Positions 38,754 through 50,928 of a stretch of DNA of 64,000 nt are shown here, in pieces. How positions within the stretch are numbered: the stretch's first letter is position 1; every line of letters starts with the position of its first letter. The position numbers and the translations under genes are program-made. The notes under the pieces are model-generated. The model saw only the letters and a list, made by a program, of their open reading frames with translations, had not been told where the DNA came from and searched no databases. Origin of the DNA: Nymphaea colorata (lineage: Eukaryota; Streptophyta; Magnoliopsida; Nymphaeales; Nymphaeaceae); assembly GCF_008831285.2 (NCBI RefSeq), contig NC_045139.1:29305206-29369205 (forward strand). The letters are read 5' to 3'.

Positions 38754-41502
38754 GTATAGGTAATACTGCTTCTCCATTGAAAACTACCATAATGGGCCCT
38801 GTGGATCTTCTGACAGTAATTCAAGAGGGCCCATAAGTTCTTGAGACTTCTTGTGGACCACTTTCTTTAACAATTTGCACACACACACACACACCCCCAT
38901 GATGAGAGAGATGCTCGAGAACTTATGCATCTGCACTATATATATACATATATATATAATTTTCCTTTGCATTTTTGTTTTAGTCTCTCTATTGATCTTC
39001 TCTTTTCTTTCTATAGAAATTTGGTTCCAGAATACAAGCCTCTATCACTTTAGCATGTTTCATGCCTCACACCATCTTGAACCAGTCCCTGCAACTCCTA
39101 ATGAGGTAGTAACTAGTGTCACAATAAAGTGCTCATGTATGAACATCCAATGTTAATGCACTTATAGAATACATCCATTGAAACGGTGTTTTTGCAAGAT
39201 TGAAGCTGAAGTGGGGGCTGTTAAAGATGTTTCTGTTCATCTCTGCCCATTGAAAATTGTCCTGGATAGAGTGGTGTTGACCTCTACAGGTGTCATCCTT
39301 GGCTTATGGCAGGTTTGCTTGTGGCCTTATATCTCTGCTCCATTTTGCTTTTGTTTTATTTCCTCAGCCATACTTCAGTACCCCTTTGTGTCCCTTTCTG
39401 TAGGATGCATGATCTGCATTATCTTTCCCTTCTTCACTAATTGTAATTTTTGGGAAGTGAATGTATATTAATTCTGCATTCATGCCATTCTTCATTTTGT
39501 TCATTCATTCTCGGTTTTCTGCAGTGGAATGGGAATTAATTTTCCTCCCGATTATGAGTTTTAAGTAGTACTGATATTGTAATGCTTAATCATCGTCCAT
39601 CTTCGATGTGGTCTTCTAATAATGTGTTTTTGATGCTAAAGAATTATCTGATAAGGTTATTCTGGCTTGCTGAAGCTCCATGTATATAGCTTAAACATGC
39701 TTCTCCATCTGATTACCAGTTTCATGATGAAGCAAAGCCTTCTTTCAGCAAGTCTTTTTTAATAATGTAGTGCACTTGCCAGCTGACTAATTAACTTCTG
39801 AGTTCTGTGGATAAAATTAACTGGTTGGTCCATGATTTCATGTATTTTTACCTTCAGTAATCAAACCCTCTGTGTGCATGCAGGTAACATCTGGTACAGA
39901 CCCTGTCACAATTCGTGGTGAATTAAGAAAGGCTCTTCCACGAGCACCACAAAAGCAACTTGTAACTTTCAATGGATTCTCCTGCTCTTTATTGCTGTGG
40001 AAAAGAAGAATATAAGCAGTTGCTGTTAGCTTGATCGATTGACAAAATTTCCTTTTTCCTTTTAATTCTTATTCTTTGCAGTATGACCCCATTCTACTTC
40101 ACACTTCCTTTGCGAGGCTTCTTGGTTCCCCAAAACTCTCTTCAGGGGTATGTGTTATTTGTTTGTGTCCTTTACAAATTAGTTCTTGTTTCATGGATGT
40201 TGAGAATACCTATTTCCAATTTCAGAAAGAAAAAAAGAATATATGTATTTCTACTTCTATGAATTGCTTGGTCTATGGTTCAGATTACCATCCAACGGAC
40301 TCTTTGTAATGTTTTATGACTCTAATGAAATTGATAACCACCAATTAATGGCAATTCAATGTGTTTTGATGGCATGTCACCCTTGGGAGTTCCTTCAAGG
40401 TCTGTGACTTTAGCATGTGCAGAATATAGTGAGGCCATTTTGAACGGATTTACCTTAGGCTGTATATAGGGTTTGATTAATGAAGCTGCACAGCCACCTA
40501 CGATAAGCAAGCCTACTATTTCCACAATCAAATTATTTGTTTCAGTAAAGCAGGTTGCAGTTGCCGTAAGACCTTTCTGATTGGGATATATGTTAGCAGC
40601 TGTGGGTGCTATATGTCAGTACAAATTCTGTGGTATAACATCTCGTGCCTGCATGTTCTGCTACATTCAAGCTATCACCTTTCAATAGTAATTTGTAGGT
40701 TTTTTTCCTCGTCAAGTCAAGGGTTTCTTATAATCTAGCAATGCATGTCTTCAGAGATCACTTCCATGGATGAGTCCCACCTCTCTCATTCACTTGAAGC
40801 ATTTTGATGGTTCAGGAGAATCTCACTGCTTGTACGTGAAGAATTACAAAGATTTGACTTGTCTGCTCAAAGTCATTCTCTTGTTTCCATTATTGCACAT
40901 CTCTCTCACTGCTTTTTCACTACTGAATATCCTGTGTCATGAATATCTGTTTTGTGGATTACTTGTGACTTTTTATTTGAAACTGGCTACTTGATCGTAG
41001 ATGATTCTTAATATTTACTTTTCTTGCTTTGTTGACAGTTATCATGTTCATGTTTTTTTTGTTTTCTCCACTCAGGCTATGGGCAAGAACTCCGATCTAC
41101 TTGCATTTTTCCATAATCTGGTTGGCCAAGTCAATAAGGAACTTCATGGATTTGAGGTCTGATGACTCGAAATACATTATCTGCTTGTATTTGAAACCTT
41201 ACATTGTCTACCATGCAACCCTGAAAATGAAACACATGTCTTGATTGCCCTGGATACAGTCCCACCTAATCTTGGAAATTATGAGCGTTGGATGCCGGGG
41301 AAATGAACTCTTGGAGTTCATTGCAAACTTGTCTTTCTGCTTTGTCAAATCATCCAACAATTCCCTTACAGTTGGTCTATTGTTTCTTCATCAGGCAGTT
41401 GTTTCTGAGCTCTGGTATGTTGAAGAATTTGATGTTCTGGCACTTGCTCTTAATGGAAGGATCGAAGCTCGGAAATTCCATCTAGGTTGCTCTAAAGATT
41501 GA
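35214..41502 (+). CDS. Membrane-anchored 2H-phosphoesterase-like protein (312 aa)
   Basis: Ten exons with GT-AG introns join in one phase: 35214-35343, 37691-37857, 38003-38067, 38172-38212, 39017-39105, 39199-39312, 39884-39961, 40082-40147, 41076-41156 and 41395-41502. The product is 312 aa. Residues 14-33 (AAAVVWLSSAALFFVMFRVA) form one membrane span near the N-terminus, so it is a probable type II membrane protein. The soluble part includes YDKMARDLDEHG, GATSQSLSLSDIF, LCPLKIVLDRVVLTSTGV and ALPRAPQKQL, and ends with VSELWYVEEFDVLALALNGR. Two motifs of H-x-S form, HFS (145-147, in LYHFSMFHASHH) and HTS (235-237, in ILLHTSFARLL), lie 90 residues apart, as in 2H phosphoesterases (LigT / 2'-5' RNA ligase / cyclic phosphodiesterase superfamily). 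I recognise it as a conserved plant protein type, but its substrate is unknown to me. Exon 2 must start at 37691, because an earlier AG would read through two in-frame TGA codons. Confidence 0.82.
35945..36490. repeat. Two copies of a GGGTAYGGGTRCGGGT-type dispersed repeat with a purine tract between
   Basis: Within intron 1 of the 2H-like gene, ACATGGGTATGGGTATAGAT at 35953 and CACATGGGTACGGATACGGG at 36401 head two related pieces. Each continues with a TTT(C/T)AAAAAG-type stretch. They share words with a third copy in VPS13 intron 2 (50803-50922). Between them lies a GA-rich purine tract (36237-36380). Confidence 0.6.
36237..36380. repeat. GA-rich purine tract
   Basis: About 140 bp is almost pure purine on the plus strand, built from AGAGAGA(A/G)GCAG variants. 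The open frames on the opposite strand (Leu/Ser/Phe-rich) come from this composition and are not genes. Confidence 0.85.
38434..38476. repeat. Compound (TA)n(GA)n microsatellite
   Basis: About 12 TA units and 10 GA units abut the left end of the MITE-like element at 38481. Another (TA)n tract (38722-38748) abuts its right end. Confidence 0.93.
38481..38714. mobile_element. MITE-like element with 42-bp terminal inverted repeats
   Basis: The left end (38481-38522) starts TGAATGATGACTTTGG and contains CAGAGTCACCCAA. The right end (38673-38714), read on the other strand, starts TGAATGGTGACTCTAG and contains the same CAGAGTCACCCAA core. Aligned, 34 of 42 positions agree. The element is about 234 bp, non-coding, and lies in intron 4 of the 2H-like gene between two (TA)n tracts, which suggests TA as the target. 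The ends do not match the Stowaway or Tourist ends I know. Confidence 0.78.
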
Positions 41503-44500
41503 CTCTCTGGAAGAGGTGTGTGGGTTTGTCTTTACAAATCACTTGAATATGTGGCTCTGGAAATTGACTCTCTTGATGGAGGCTGCCCTTACGAATCATT
41601 TGATTTTGTCCTTGTACAATCTTTTCAGGCACCTTCTCAAAAGTCAAAAATAGTGCAAAGGATGAGTGCTCCTTATGCTGTGGCATAGCCACATGGCAGC
41701 CTCACAAAATTAGTTTAATATATATGTTAATGTTTTGATATATTTGATTGTTATACATGTAAGTGCGCCAAAGAAATTAAATGTATTGAATGGGTGCCCC
41801 CATCAGAAAAAATTTCTAGCTCCGCTAGTATCCTTATGCATCATTCACATGATTTGCAGGGATGATGCTGATGTTTGGCAGTCTTTGTTCAGATTATTTT
41901 ATGGGCCAAAGTTACTTGATCTTTGTAGTGTATAAAGCATTTGCGGGGTTTAGCTGGACAGGCTCTTTTTTCCTGGACCACAGTTCACTGCTTACGTCCT
42001 CAGTAAATAGGCCGATTGGCATCTATCCTTTGTAAGTTTACTTTGGTTAAGACACTTTGTTTTGCAAATCTGTCAGAAATCTTAGAATTGATCACTTGTT
42101 AAGTGCACGTTGGGGACATTTTATATGATAACATTAACCTAGAAATCATGTCATACACTACGGCAGGGGACCTTATTGCATGGCATATACATATAGAAAC
42201 AGATTGTCATATATCAGATTTTGTGTTTATATAAACAGTGTGGTCGCCTCTAGGCTACCTCCTTCCCCTCCCAAACTATATATAATACACACACACACAC
42301 ACACACACACATACAAATCTTCATAGCATTACCTGTGGAATTTGCTATTAGGATGCATGCACATGAATGCTACATAATCTCTTTGGATGCATGCACATGA
42401 ACGCTTTTAAAAGTGCTGGCTGTGCATTCAAAACTATGGTTCTGTGTGTGTGTGCAACCCTTTGGGTAAGCTCTTCATTGCCTGACACCTTGGCCCTACA
42501 AGGCCCACACTTGCATTTCCTCCTCTCCTTCTCTTAGCACTATCCACTACCGGCCCTCGTTTGAGCTCTGACTCCAGCCCAAAGTTGCATTGCACCTTCT
42601 TTATGGCCGGCACCTTCCTTGCATGGATTGCTGGGCATTGTAGATCGGTTTATCTGTGAGTTGCCTTCGTCTGGCTGTCTGTATGAAACATAACGCATAT
42701 CCATGCAGCTAGATCCCTTGTTCTGCGTCAACTATCTCTTGCACTCAGATGAGTTAGGATTTGAATGCATAATCAAGTTCTTATCATCTGTAATAACTGT
42801 GCATAGGATTGATGGTAAAGGAAAATTCCAGAACTTCAATGCTTGTTCATTTGGAATTTTAGAGGGTGTTCGGTATGTGTATTGTTTAAAGTTGTAAGCA
42901 GATCAACTTTCCTCCCGTGGAGAGCATTTGATGCCCCGAAATTAGGATTTTGGCTTCAACGGAATCAAAATTCCATATTCTATTTTCTCCCTTTCTTGTG
43001 TGTGTTTGATCGCCATGAATTTTCGTTCCACAATTAAGACTATGTATTTTGATCAAACAAGCACTGAATTTTCTTCTGCCGTTTGATCCTATGCACAATT
43101 ATTGCATAGGATAAGGACTCGATGTGACAAAATACTATGTTTGAATCCAACCTTGTCTAAGCACATGAGCGAGCGAGTTGATGCAGACGATGGGATCCAT
43201 CCGTGTGGATACGCTTCATGTTTCATGCAGATCGCAACCTCAAGGCAAATCACATATAAAAGGATCTAAAATTATGGAGATCTAACATTTGATCAAACTA
43301 CAACAATGGCAATTAATCAGGGCTGGGCCGCAGTCAAAGTGAAGGTATTGTGGATCGTGAGAGTCGCTCTCCAAAATCAAGTTTCTCTTCAGCTATGGAG
43401 CTTGGGCATACACAGAAAATTTACCTACTTTATCCTATTTTCAGCAGCAAACTGGTGTATATGTGTGCAGACATTGGCACAGGCACATATTCTCATGACC
43501 ATTCACGACCGGTGCTTCAGATGGTAGCGTAAGTTACTGAAAAATACATTGAAGATGTAAGAATTTGGGAGCTGGGGAGCTTCTGTTATCATCCCCAGTA
43601 TATGTTTATATTGTATAAATTAGTCACAAAAAATGCATTTTTTTTTCCAAAAAAAACATGTATAAAACGCGAGAAATAAGCCATCCATATAAAACTAAAA
43701 AAAAAAGAACACCTTATTTTAGGGGAAAAAATGCCAAAACGGGAAAAACACGAAAACATTTTTTTCTTGTGTTTTTGTGCGCCTTTTTCTTTTGTCTTTT
43801 TCATTTTAATGTTTTTTTTACATGTTTTAATGTGAGACTACTTGTTTTCATTTTTAAATTTTTATTTATTACTTGTTTACTTATTTTTTATATTTATGTT
43901 ATTAGTTTTCACTTATTTTATTTTTCTAATTTTTAGATTTTTTAAAATTAAAAAATGGCAGTATTTTTTTATTTTTGTTAAGTTCACCATATTATACCTA
44001 GAAAAATTTTGCTGTTTAAAGCACAATAACGTTTTTTATGATTATAGTATAAGCACAGTTTCGTTATTCCCCACGCATTGAGAATCCTTCATCTCGTGCA
44101 TGTTGGGGTCCATGATAAGTGGATTTTTGTTGGTGCCAGAATTGATTTTCCTTACAAAAAAATTTCTTAATAAATTTGTTTTGGTGTTTCCATGTTGTTG
44201 GTGCCGCTCAAAAAACAAATCATACCTTATATAGTGTTGACTGTTGAACAACAAATAAGCTCACGACCGAAGTATGTATATAATTGATAAATGGCAGAGA
44301 AATTGTACACTGAAGCTTCCCAAAGCAGTTGCAATCTCATAATAAGTTGTTCAAAACCCATTTCACTTCCAAAATATTCCTAAATTGCAGAAAAAGTATA
44401 GCAGGCTGAAGATTAAGCTCACGCAAAAACGAAAGTTAGAACAACAAAAAGGAACAAAACGAAAGTTATAACAGCAAAAAGGAACAAGGAACAACGTCAA

Positions 44501-45699
44501 CCTTGTCATCACAAATTGAAATAAGAAATCTAACGCTTCTTTTCATACACAAAAGAAAGAAAACTGAACTTTTTCCAACATAGATTACACCGCCGCTCCA
44601 CTCATGGCAGAGTTAAGATAGAGGGTTTGCATGGGCTGTGCTTAAAATTTAAAAAATTTCATTTGTTCTATATAATTTTTTTTAAAAATGATATTTCGAC
44701 CATGGTCAAAATTTATAAACTTTGATTTAGTTCCCCTCATTAAAAATTTATATCTCTGCCATGTCTCCACCTGATTAGTGTCCTAAAAACACCTAAAACT
44801 ATTTCCCACACCTCTTACCTCCCCTGTGATGTACTGTCTCACTTAAAACATCTCATTGCAAGTTTCTCTTGCTCTTCACAAGTGATCTGCGCACACACAA
44901 TCGTCTTTCGCATGCAGTGAAGGAAAGAATCTTCCCGCCGCATGGACCCAACGTAAGGTTGGTCCATGACATCGATGGCCAATTGAGATATAAGCCTCGA
45001 ACCTGATTTGATTTGTATCAATTCACAAGTATCTTACCTTGATTTTGATTGGCATCTAGTTTTGATTCCTTGTCCATAGATGTAGTTTGATTGAATTTTA
45101 GATCTCTGGGCATTGTATATCGTTTTATATGTGATTTGGCCTCTTGTCACGATCTGCATGAAACACGAAGCTTATCCACCGCCTCATTCGGAATTAATCA
45201 TCAATTAGCTTTTATTTTGATGCCTCACGTCGTCGACGGTGATGAGCAGCACTCAATTCTGAAGAAGTGCAGAAGGACATTCGGTGGCCAGACGCCGGTG
45301 CGGACGTTTGAAATTCCAGCAGACATCCAACGCTAACTTAGGCTTCTTTGGTCAGTCCCTGCGAGGTGCGTGTGGATCACGTCGCCATCAAGAAACGGTG
45401 TGTGAAAGGTGTTCCCTGCACAGAGCGCGCGAAATTTTGATATAAGGTCTTGTAACTCCCAATCTAATCTAAGGTTCCTGATTGTTATTTTCCAATCGTT
45501 TTCTTTGTTGTTCGCAGATATTCCACACAAACTTGTTCGGGTGAGAACTTCTTATCCACTTGGAGAAGCATTGGAGATTGAGGTTTCATTTGATGGGGCC
45601 GGATTTTGCTGTAGAGCTCAGACAAATGTCTGCGAGTTGAAGACTCCATCCCGACTTGTCACGCACGCTTAAAATATCGACCCTGTTGAGACCTCCACT
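41503..45699. other. Intergenic region between the 2H-like gene and VPS13
   Basis: The left end should hold the 3' UTR of the 2H-like gene. A CTGACTCTC-type repeat lies just after its stop codon. Further on are a (CA)n tract (42291-42310), T-rich DNA (43620-44020), and two related 80-bp pieces (42626-42705, 45100-45178). A spliced-looking open piece at about 45521-45672 (IPHKLVRVRTSYPLGEALEI and more) follows a TTGTTCGCAG acceptor-like site but has no partner exons. Confidence 0.5.
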
Positions 45700-45720
45700 G
45701 CAGATTCTTGCCTGCGGAAA

Positions 45721-45746
45721 AAGTCGGACCTCGCGAGGTCCGACTT
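45721..45746. repeat. Perfect 26-bp palindrome
   Basis: AAGTCGGACCTCG is followed directly by its exact reverse complement, CGAGGTCCGACTT, with no loop. It lies 160-180 bp upstream of the first VPS13 splice donor, in the promoter or leader. It could be a dimeric factor site or a transposon remnant; neither is shown. Confidence 0.9.
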
Positions 45747-47934
45747 CTATCCGTGGATATTTTTTTTTTCCTGCCCGTTAGGGCATTTCACGAGCTCGCA
45801 ACGGATAGCTTCCGCCTTCCCCCTCCGCAGCAGACACCGTCTCCAGCAGAAGCGCGCCTCCTCCTTCATCAGCAGCAGCAGCGGAAGCCACCGGCGGTCT
45901 ACAGGTACTCGCTTCATATGTTTGTGTTATTTCTGGCATGTGATTTTTTTGTCCTATTGCTTATCTAGATTGGCATGGGCGGTTGATTTGCTAGTGGGGT
46001 TTAGAAGTCTAAATTCCAAATTCCAGAAGCCGACGATCCTTGGATCGGATTGCTAATATTTCTTAGTCATCTGGTGATCATGGGTGCACGCTAGTTGTTC
46101 CTTTGGGAACTGCTCTTCCAGTTTCAGACTGTTTAGCGTTGTCTGGTGGAGCCCTTTTATTGCTAACTGCTGCTAAGTTTTTTGTTGCATTGAAAATGTT
46201 TGATGAAATGCGTGCTCATAAATCGTTTATTGGCTAGGTACTGTTTGGGTATGATCTTTTGTTTCTGTGTACTATTTAGGTAGCCACTGTATGCCTTTCG
46301 AAATTAATTATCTTTTTGGTAGTTTTGGTGATCATGGGGAAGGATTCGTCCAGTTTTGGTGATGCAAGAATTTATGGATTTTTTAGACTCGTGTTTCATT
46401 ACATTTTTATTGTTAAATCATCCAGTAGCGGGGAATAACAAAATTTCCTTTCGACCTTCTCAAATAACCTGTGTCGGTTCTTTTTTTTTCATTATCGTCT
46501 TCAGTTTCTCTCTCATGCTGTCGACCGATAGAGGGAAACTATGTTGCGGGCGGCTGGCGACCGGTGACTGGGGGATGGCAAAATGAACGGCAGTGTCTTC
46601 TTACCCTAAGCGGAGAAAACCCAAACTGTTCGCAAGTAGGTCTCGTTTTTTTTTTTGGTTTTGTTTCACGCCAGAAAAAACAGCTTTGACCATTGTAAAC
46701 GTCGGCCAACATTTTTTTCCGGTGCTTTTTTTTCCGGTACTGTTCTCGACCAACAGTTGTTTGGTCTCTTCCTCTCTCCATTGTCACTCTCTCTCTCTCT
46801 CTCTCTCGATGCAGAGGGTTTGAAAAAGAAGCCCTCGCTGTCGTCGGAAATGATCGTATGCTTCTTGTTGTTGGTTTTTGTTTTCACCACCGGCGATGTC
46901 AAACTGTCACAATAAGTGCATGTGTAGAAAGTAGAAACACATGCATGCATGCACATATACTTCTAATGCAGAATCACAAAAACTGAGAAAACTGAAAAAA
47001 AAAAACAGAAGGAAAAAAGCTGTCTCAAAATAAGAAAAGAAAGAAGATTAAGGAAGAAAAGAACAATAATTTGGGTAGTTAATGGAAAAAGTGTAGTCGA
47101 GCTTAGGTGTCCTAAGTGATGCTTTAGGCATTTTCAAGTGGTAGGTAGCTTAAGGACAGCTAGCCTATGCGATCAGGCAAGCCTGGGAGCCTAGCCAGCC
47201 TAGGTGCATGCCTAGGGGAGCCTTTGACAACATATGGCGGAACATGGCTGACATCCAAACATGGTGGAATTCCTCGTCACGACGTTTATTTGAGATATAT
47301 CACACCACCTTATCATTGTTGTTTAGAGAATTAATGATGGATTGTTAAGTTGGTGTTTGCTTCTTTGAGAATTATGTAATTCTGACCCAAATTCACACAT
47401 ACATCCTTTATACAACTAACAAAAAAGTTGGTATTAACCTTCGTTCTTTCATTCTTAATGTTGAAAAGATTTGGTTCATATCTAGATGATGGTCTGATAT
47501 AGTATTTTTTTTGACAGATATCTTATGTATATTGGAAACTTAATATTGGAACTGATTGCTTTTGCGCACCACCCAAACGGCAAATTGTCTTGATACTAGG
47601 CTCCTGTTGTAATTCATACTCATGTGGGTCCGTTACTTGGACTATGTTCGATTACACTGTATTTTCTCAGTTCATCCTGTGTTTGTAACGCTATTGAGGG
47701 CTATGCATGCATTGTGGCAGTTTGGTTCATTAAGTTTTGAATGGTCATAAGGAGTTGAAGGTGTTTGGTATAAAAAAGTTTGGCCATGTTAAAACTAATC
47801 ACAACAATAGGTTATAAACATTGACCACAAATATGTTTCACACTCTGATCTCTTAAAGTAACCCGGAAGATTACTTTGTGAAATTTTGTTGAGGTACAAA
47901 ATAACTCTCTCTCTGATTGTATGAATTAGTTATC
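45747..47934 (+). other. Probable untranslated first exon and leader intron of VPS13
   Basis: A GC- and CAG-rich piece ends in a good donor (CTACAG|GTACTC, exon end 45904). The next good acceptor with a CT-rich tract (CTCTCTCTGATTGT ... AATTAG) ends at 47929, five bases before the VPS13 ATG. This gives a leader intron of about 2.0 kb. Start of transcription is not fixed. The intron carries a (CT)n tract (46786-46807) and a CCTAGG-rich repeat-like piece (47105-47230). Confidence 0.5.
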
Positions 47935-50897
47935 ATGTTCGAGAACTTAGTACATCAGCTGCTCTCGGGCTATCTTGGCCGATATGTGAAAGGTCTGCAG
48001 AGGGAGCAATTCAAGATTGCATTGTGGAAAGGTAAGGCGAGTTTGAGTCCTCCTTACCTTTTGCCTTTTTCTTCTTCTGTGACTGTGATTCTTTAGATGT
48101 TGTTTGATTGTTGGACACAAAGACAAAAGAACAATGTATCCAGAGCATCTTGTATGGATCAGTTGGGACACTATTCCTCCATCAAAGTGTTCTTGTTTCA
48201 GTATTTGATTCACATGAACAGCAATCTTCAAATAAATTGTCCTATGTGTGATTGACTGATGGTTAAGCTGACCAATACCTTAAGTTTGACATATACATAA
48301 AAACTTGTAATGAATTGATCCATACTAAGATTAGGAACCGCTGTAATTGGATATATATATAACGCTCATATATTTGGCTGATAAGTATTCAGACATGAAT
48401 TGATAAGTTATTTTTCATGGATGAAAAGAAAAATAATAAATTTTCTTGTCATATAGCACTATTAACGTATGATTTCAGATCCAGAAAACATTGTTTCCTG
48501 TGAACTCAATTCTCATGTCATTCATAAATACTTGTTTGCAATTTCTCGTAACTTTTCATGTCATGTATATTCTTATATCTACAAAATGAAAGCAGTGAGT
48601 AACATTGGGAAGATGATGGGCTATTGGTTCGCCTGAAAACTAACACCACTCTTCCAGCTTGGCAGATCCCTGCAACACCATGGAAAAGAATGAGTGAAGA
48701 AAGAGAGAAGAAGGAGGACAACAGAGAATTAGAGGATGGCCTGCAGAGGTGTATTGCATAGACAAAAGAAAAATTAAGGCAAAGGAGGAAGAAGCCATCC
48801 AGAAAAGGGAAAAAATCAGGTGAAGAAGAATACTCACTTGAAACCCTTCACTAAGACTCATTGGCTGCTCTAAATACACAAAAGGAAAAGATTCATGCTG
48901 CTCATCACAGCGAAGAAGAAGAAGAAGAAGAAGAAGAAGAAAGCTGTAAAAAAGAGAAAATGAGGGAAGGAAAAGGAAGAACAGGAGTCATCTGAGACCA
49001 ATTCATTTGCTCCCGGTCCTTTCAGTAAGGTGACCCAGTAACAGAAGAAAAAGCTTAGGATAGCCTGTCGTGGATGGGGGAAGGGAACAAACACTGAAAA
49101 AAAAGCTAGAAACATACAGTAAAAGGAAAAATGAAGGTGAAGAAGAATAAAAATCAACTGTAACTGATGCCTGGCATTTGTTGCCAGCCATTCTAAAGAA
49201 ATTCCGGATCAACTTATCTTTTTCTGTGGAGAAGGGGGTCTCGAGGGCAGAAGAGTATGCTTTCAATGATTTTCCATAGAGTGCTTCAAAGGGTAGTTTC
49301 GAGATGAGGAGCAGGTTGTTCCTTACATTCCTCCGACCCGTGTCTGATACACCTTTGTGGGACTTATGTTCAGCAGGAGCAGTGAATCCCTTCTCCGGTT
49401 CTCCTATTTCCATTCAGCTATAAAACAGCCAATTAGCCTTCATGGTCCTTTTTCAGTCATGCTAATGTAGTTTGATTGCATGCTGTGGTTCCTTGATTTC
49501 CTTTGGAGTACCGTTTCCTGATCTTATTGTTCTTGGATTTGAGTGGTGCTGGTGGACCCTCCTTTTTTAGTAAGGAGACTGGTGTAGTAGCCTATATATC
49601 TCCCCTGCTTTTCTCTTTTAATAGCCTCATGGAAAGGTGAAAGAATGGAAGTGGGAGACTCAACCAATTGAGGCTCTTGGAACAAAGTAGATTCATTTGA
49701 GCTGAAGTGAAACTCATGTTGAGCTCAACAAAAGCTGTTGGATTCACTATAGACTTAAGGGCGCTACTATTAACTACAATACCCAACAAAAGCTGTATAT
49801 CAACCCATTGCTCACGATGGAGATATTGGCAACTCATCCTTTTAAGTCATTTGGCATCTCTGATAGTCCATCGCAAATCATCTGTTGTTTAGGCTTTAGT
49901 ATGGACATAATTCAACTGAAACACTTCTAATTCTTGAAAAGAAGTATTTTATTGCAGACAAAACTTGACTATTTGTGTCACAGTAAGATTATTTCTTCTC
50001 AGAAGCAACAAAGCTCCGGTTAGATTCTTTTAGCAAGTTGCTCACATCTCTCTGTTTTAAATGCCTTATTGTTCGTACAGTCGTGATTTTTACTGGTTGC
50101 GTTTTGGAATCTGGTGGCTAGCATTTGTTTTGGGTGGATTTGGGAATGCAGTGATCAACAATGAATGTTGCAATACTTGGCTGTAGTAACAGTTGAATTA
50201 AGATGTTGCTTCCACACTTATGAAATTGGCTAATTGTTGTACATTTCCATCCAAAGTAATCATGTCTTCTTTTGACTTATATTATCTAATTATAAATTAT
50301 TGTGCAGGGGAGGTGGTCCTAGAGAATGTTGAGCTTATACTTGAGGCATTTGACTATCTTCAGTTGCCCTTTGCAATAAAAAATGGTACTTCCCCATTTC
50401 ATTACCTGCTGTGCTTCCATTTTAAAACGAGGAACTACCATACTTAAGCTGTCAGAGTATTGCTAACATATTGTCTATCTGCATGTTTGGACAAACTTTT
50501 CTGTTTGCATTAAACTGGCTATGCACCACGATACAATTGTCTTTTGGTTTTTAACAAATACAAATGTCTTAACTCGCCTAACCTCAATGGGAATGGGTCT
50601 CTACTTGGCAATAATTTGTTGGAGGATCAAAGCTTATTTACCTGGTATTCATATGCATTGTTGGTTAAACTGCTTTGTTTTTCATCTGCAGATGCATAGT
50701 TGACCAACTTGGTAAGTTCAATACAATCATTTTGGGTCTTCCTTGTGTCTTGACAAGTCAACTCAGCTTGGTACAGCTGCTTGGGCTTTTCTCACTTTTA
50801 CAATGTCACATGGGTGTGGGGTGCGGGTACTGGTGTGGGTGCCGGTGCGAGATGCGGCAAGTTTCAAAAAAAAATTGGGTGCGGGTGTGGCGAGAGC

Positions 50898-50928
<31 letters not shown>

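Noticed and set aside
43620-44081. T-rich segment with several open frames and possible inverted ends
   Set aside because: Low-complexity T/A sequence explains the frames, and the AACATGT words near both sides are too short and unevenly placed to call a transposon.
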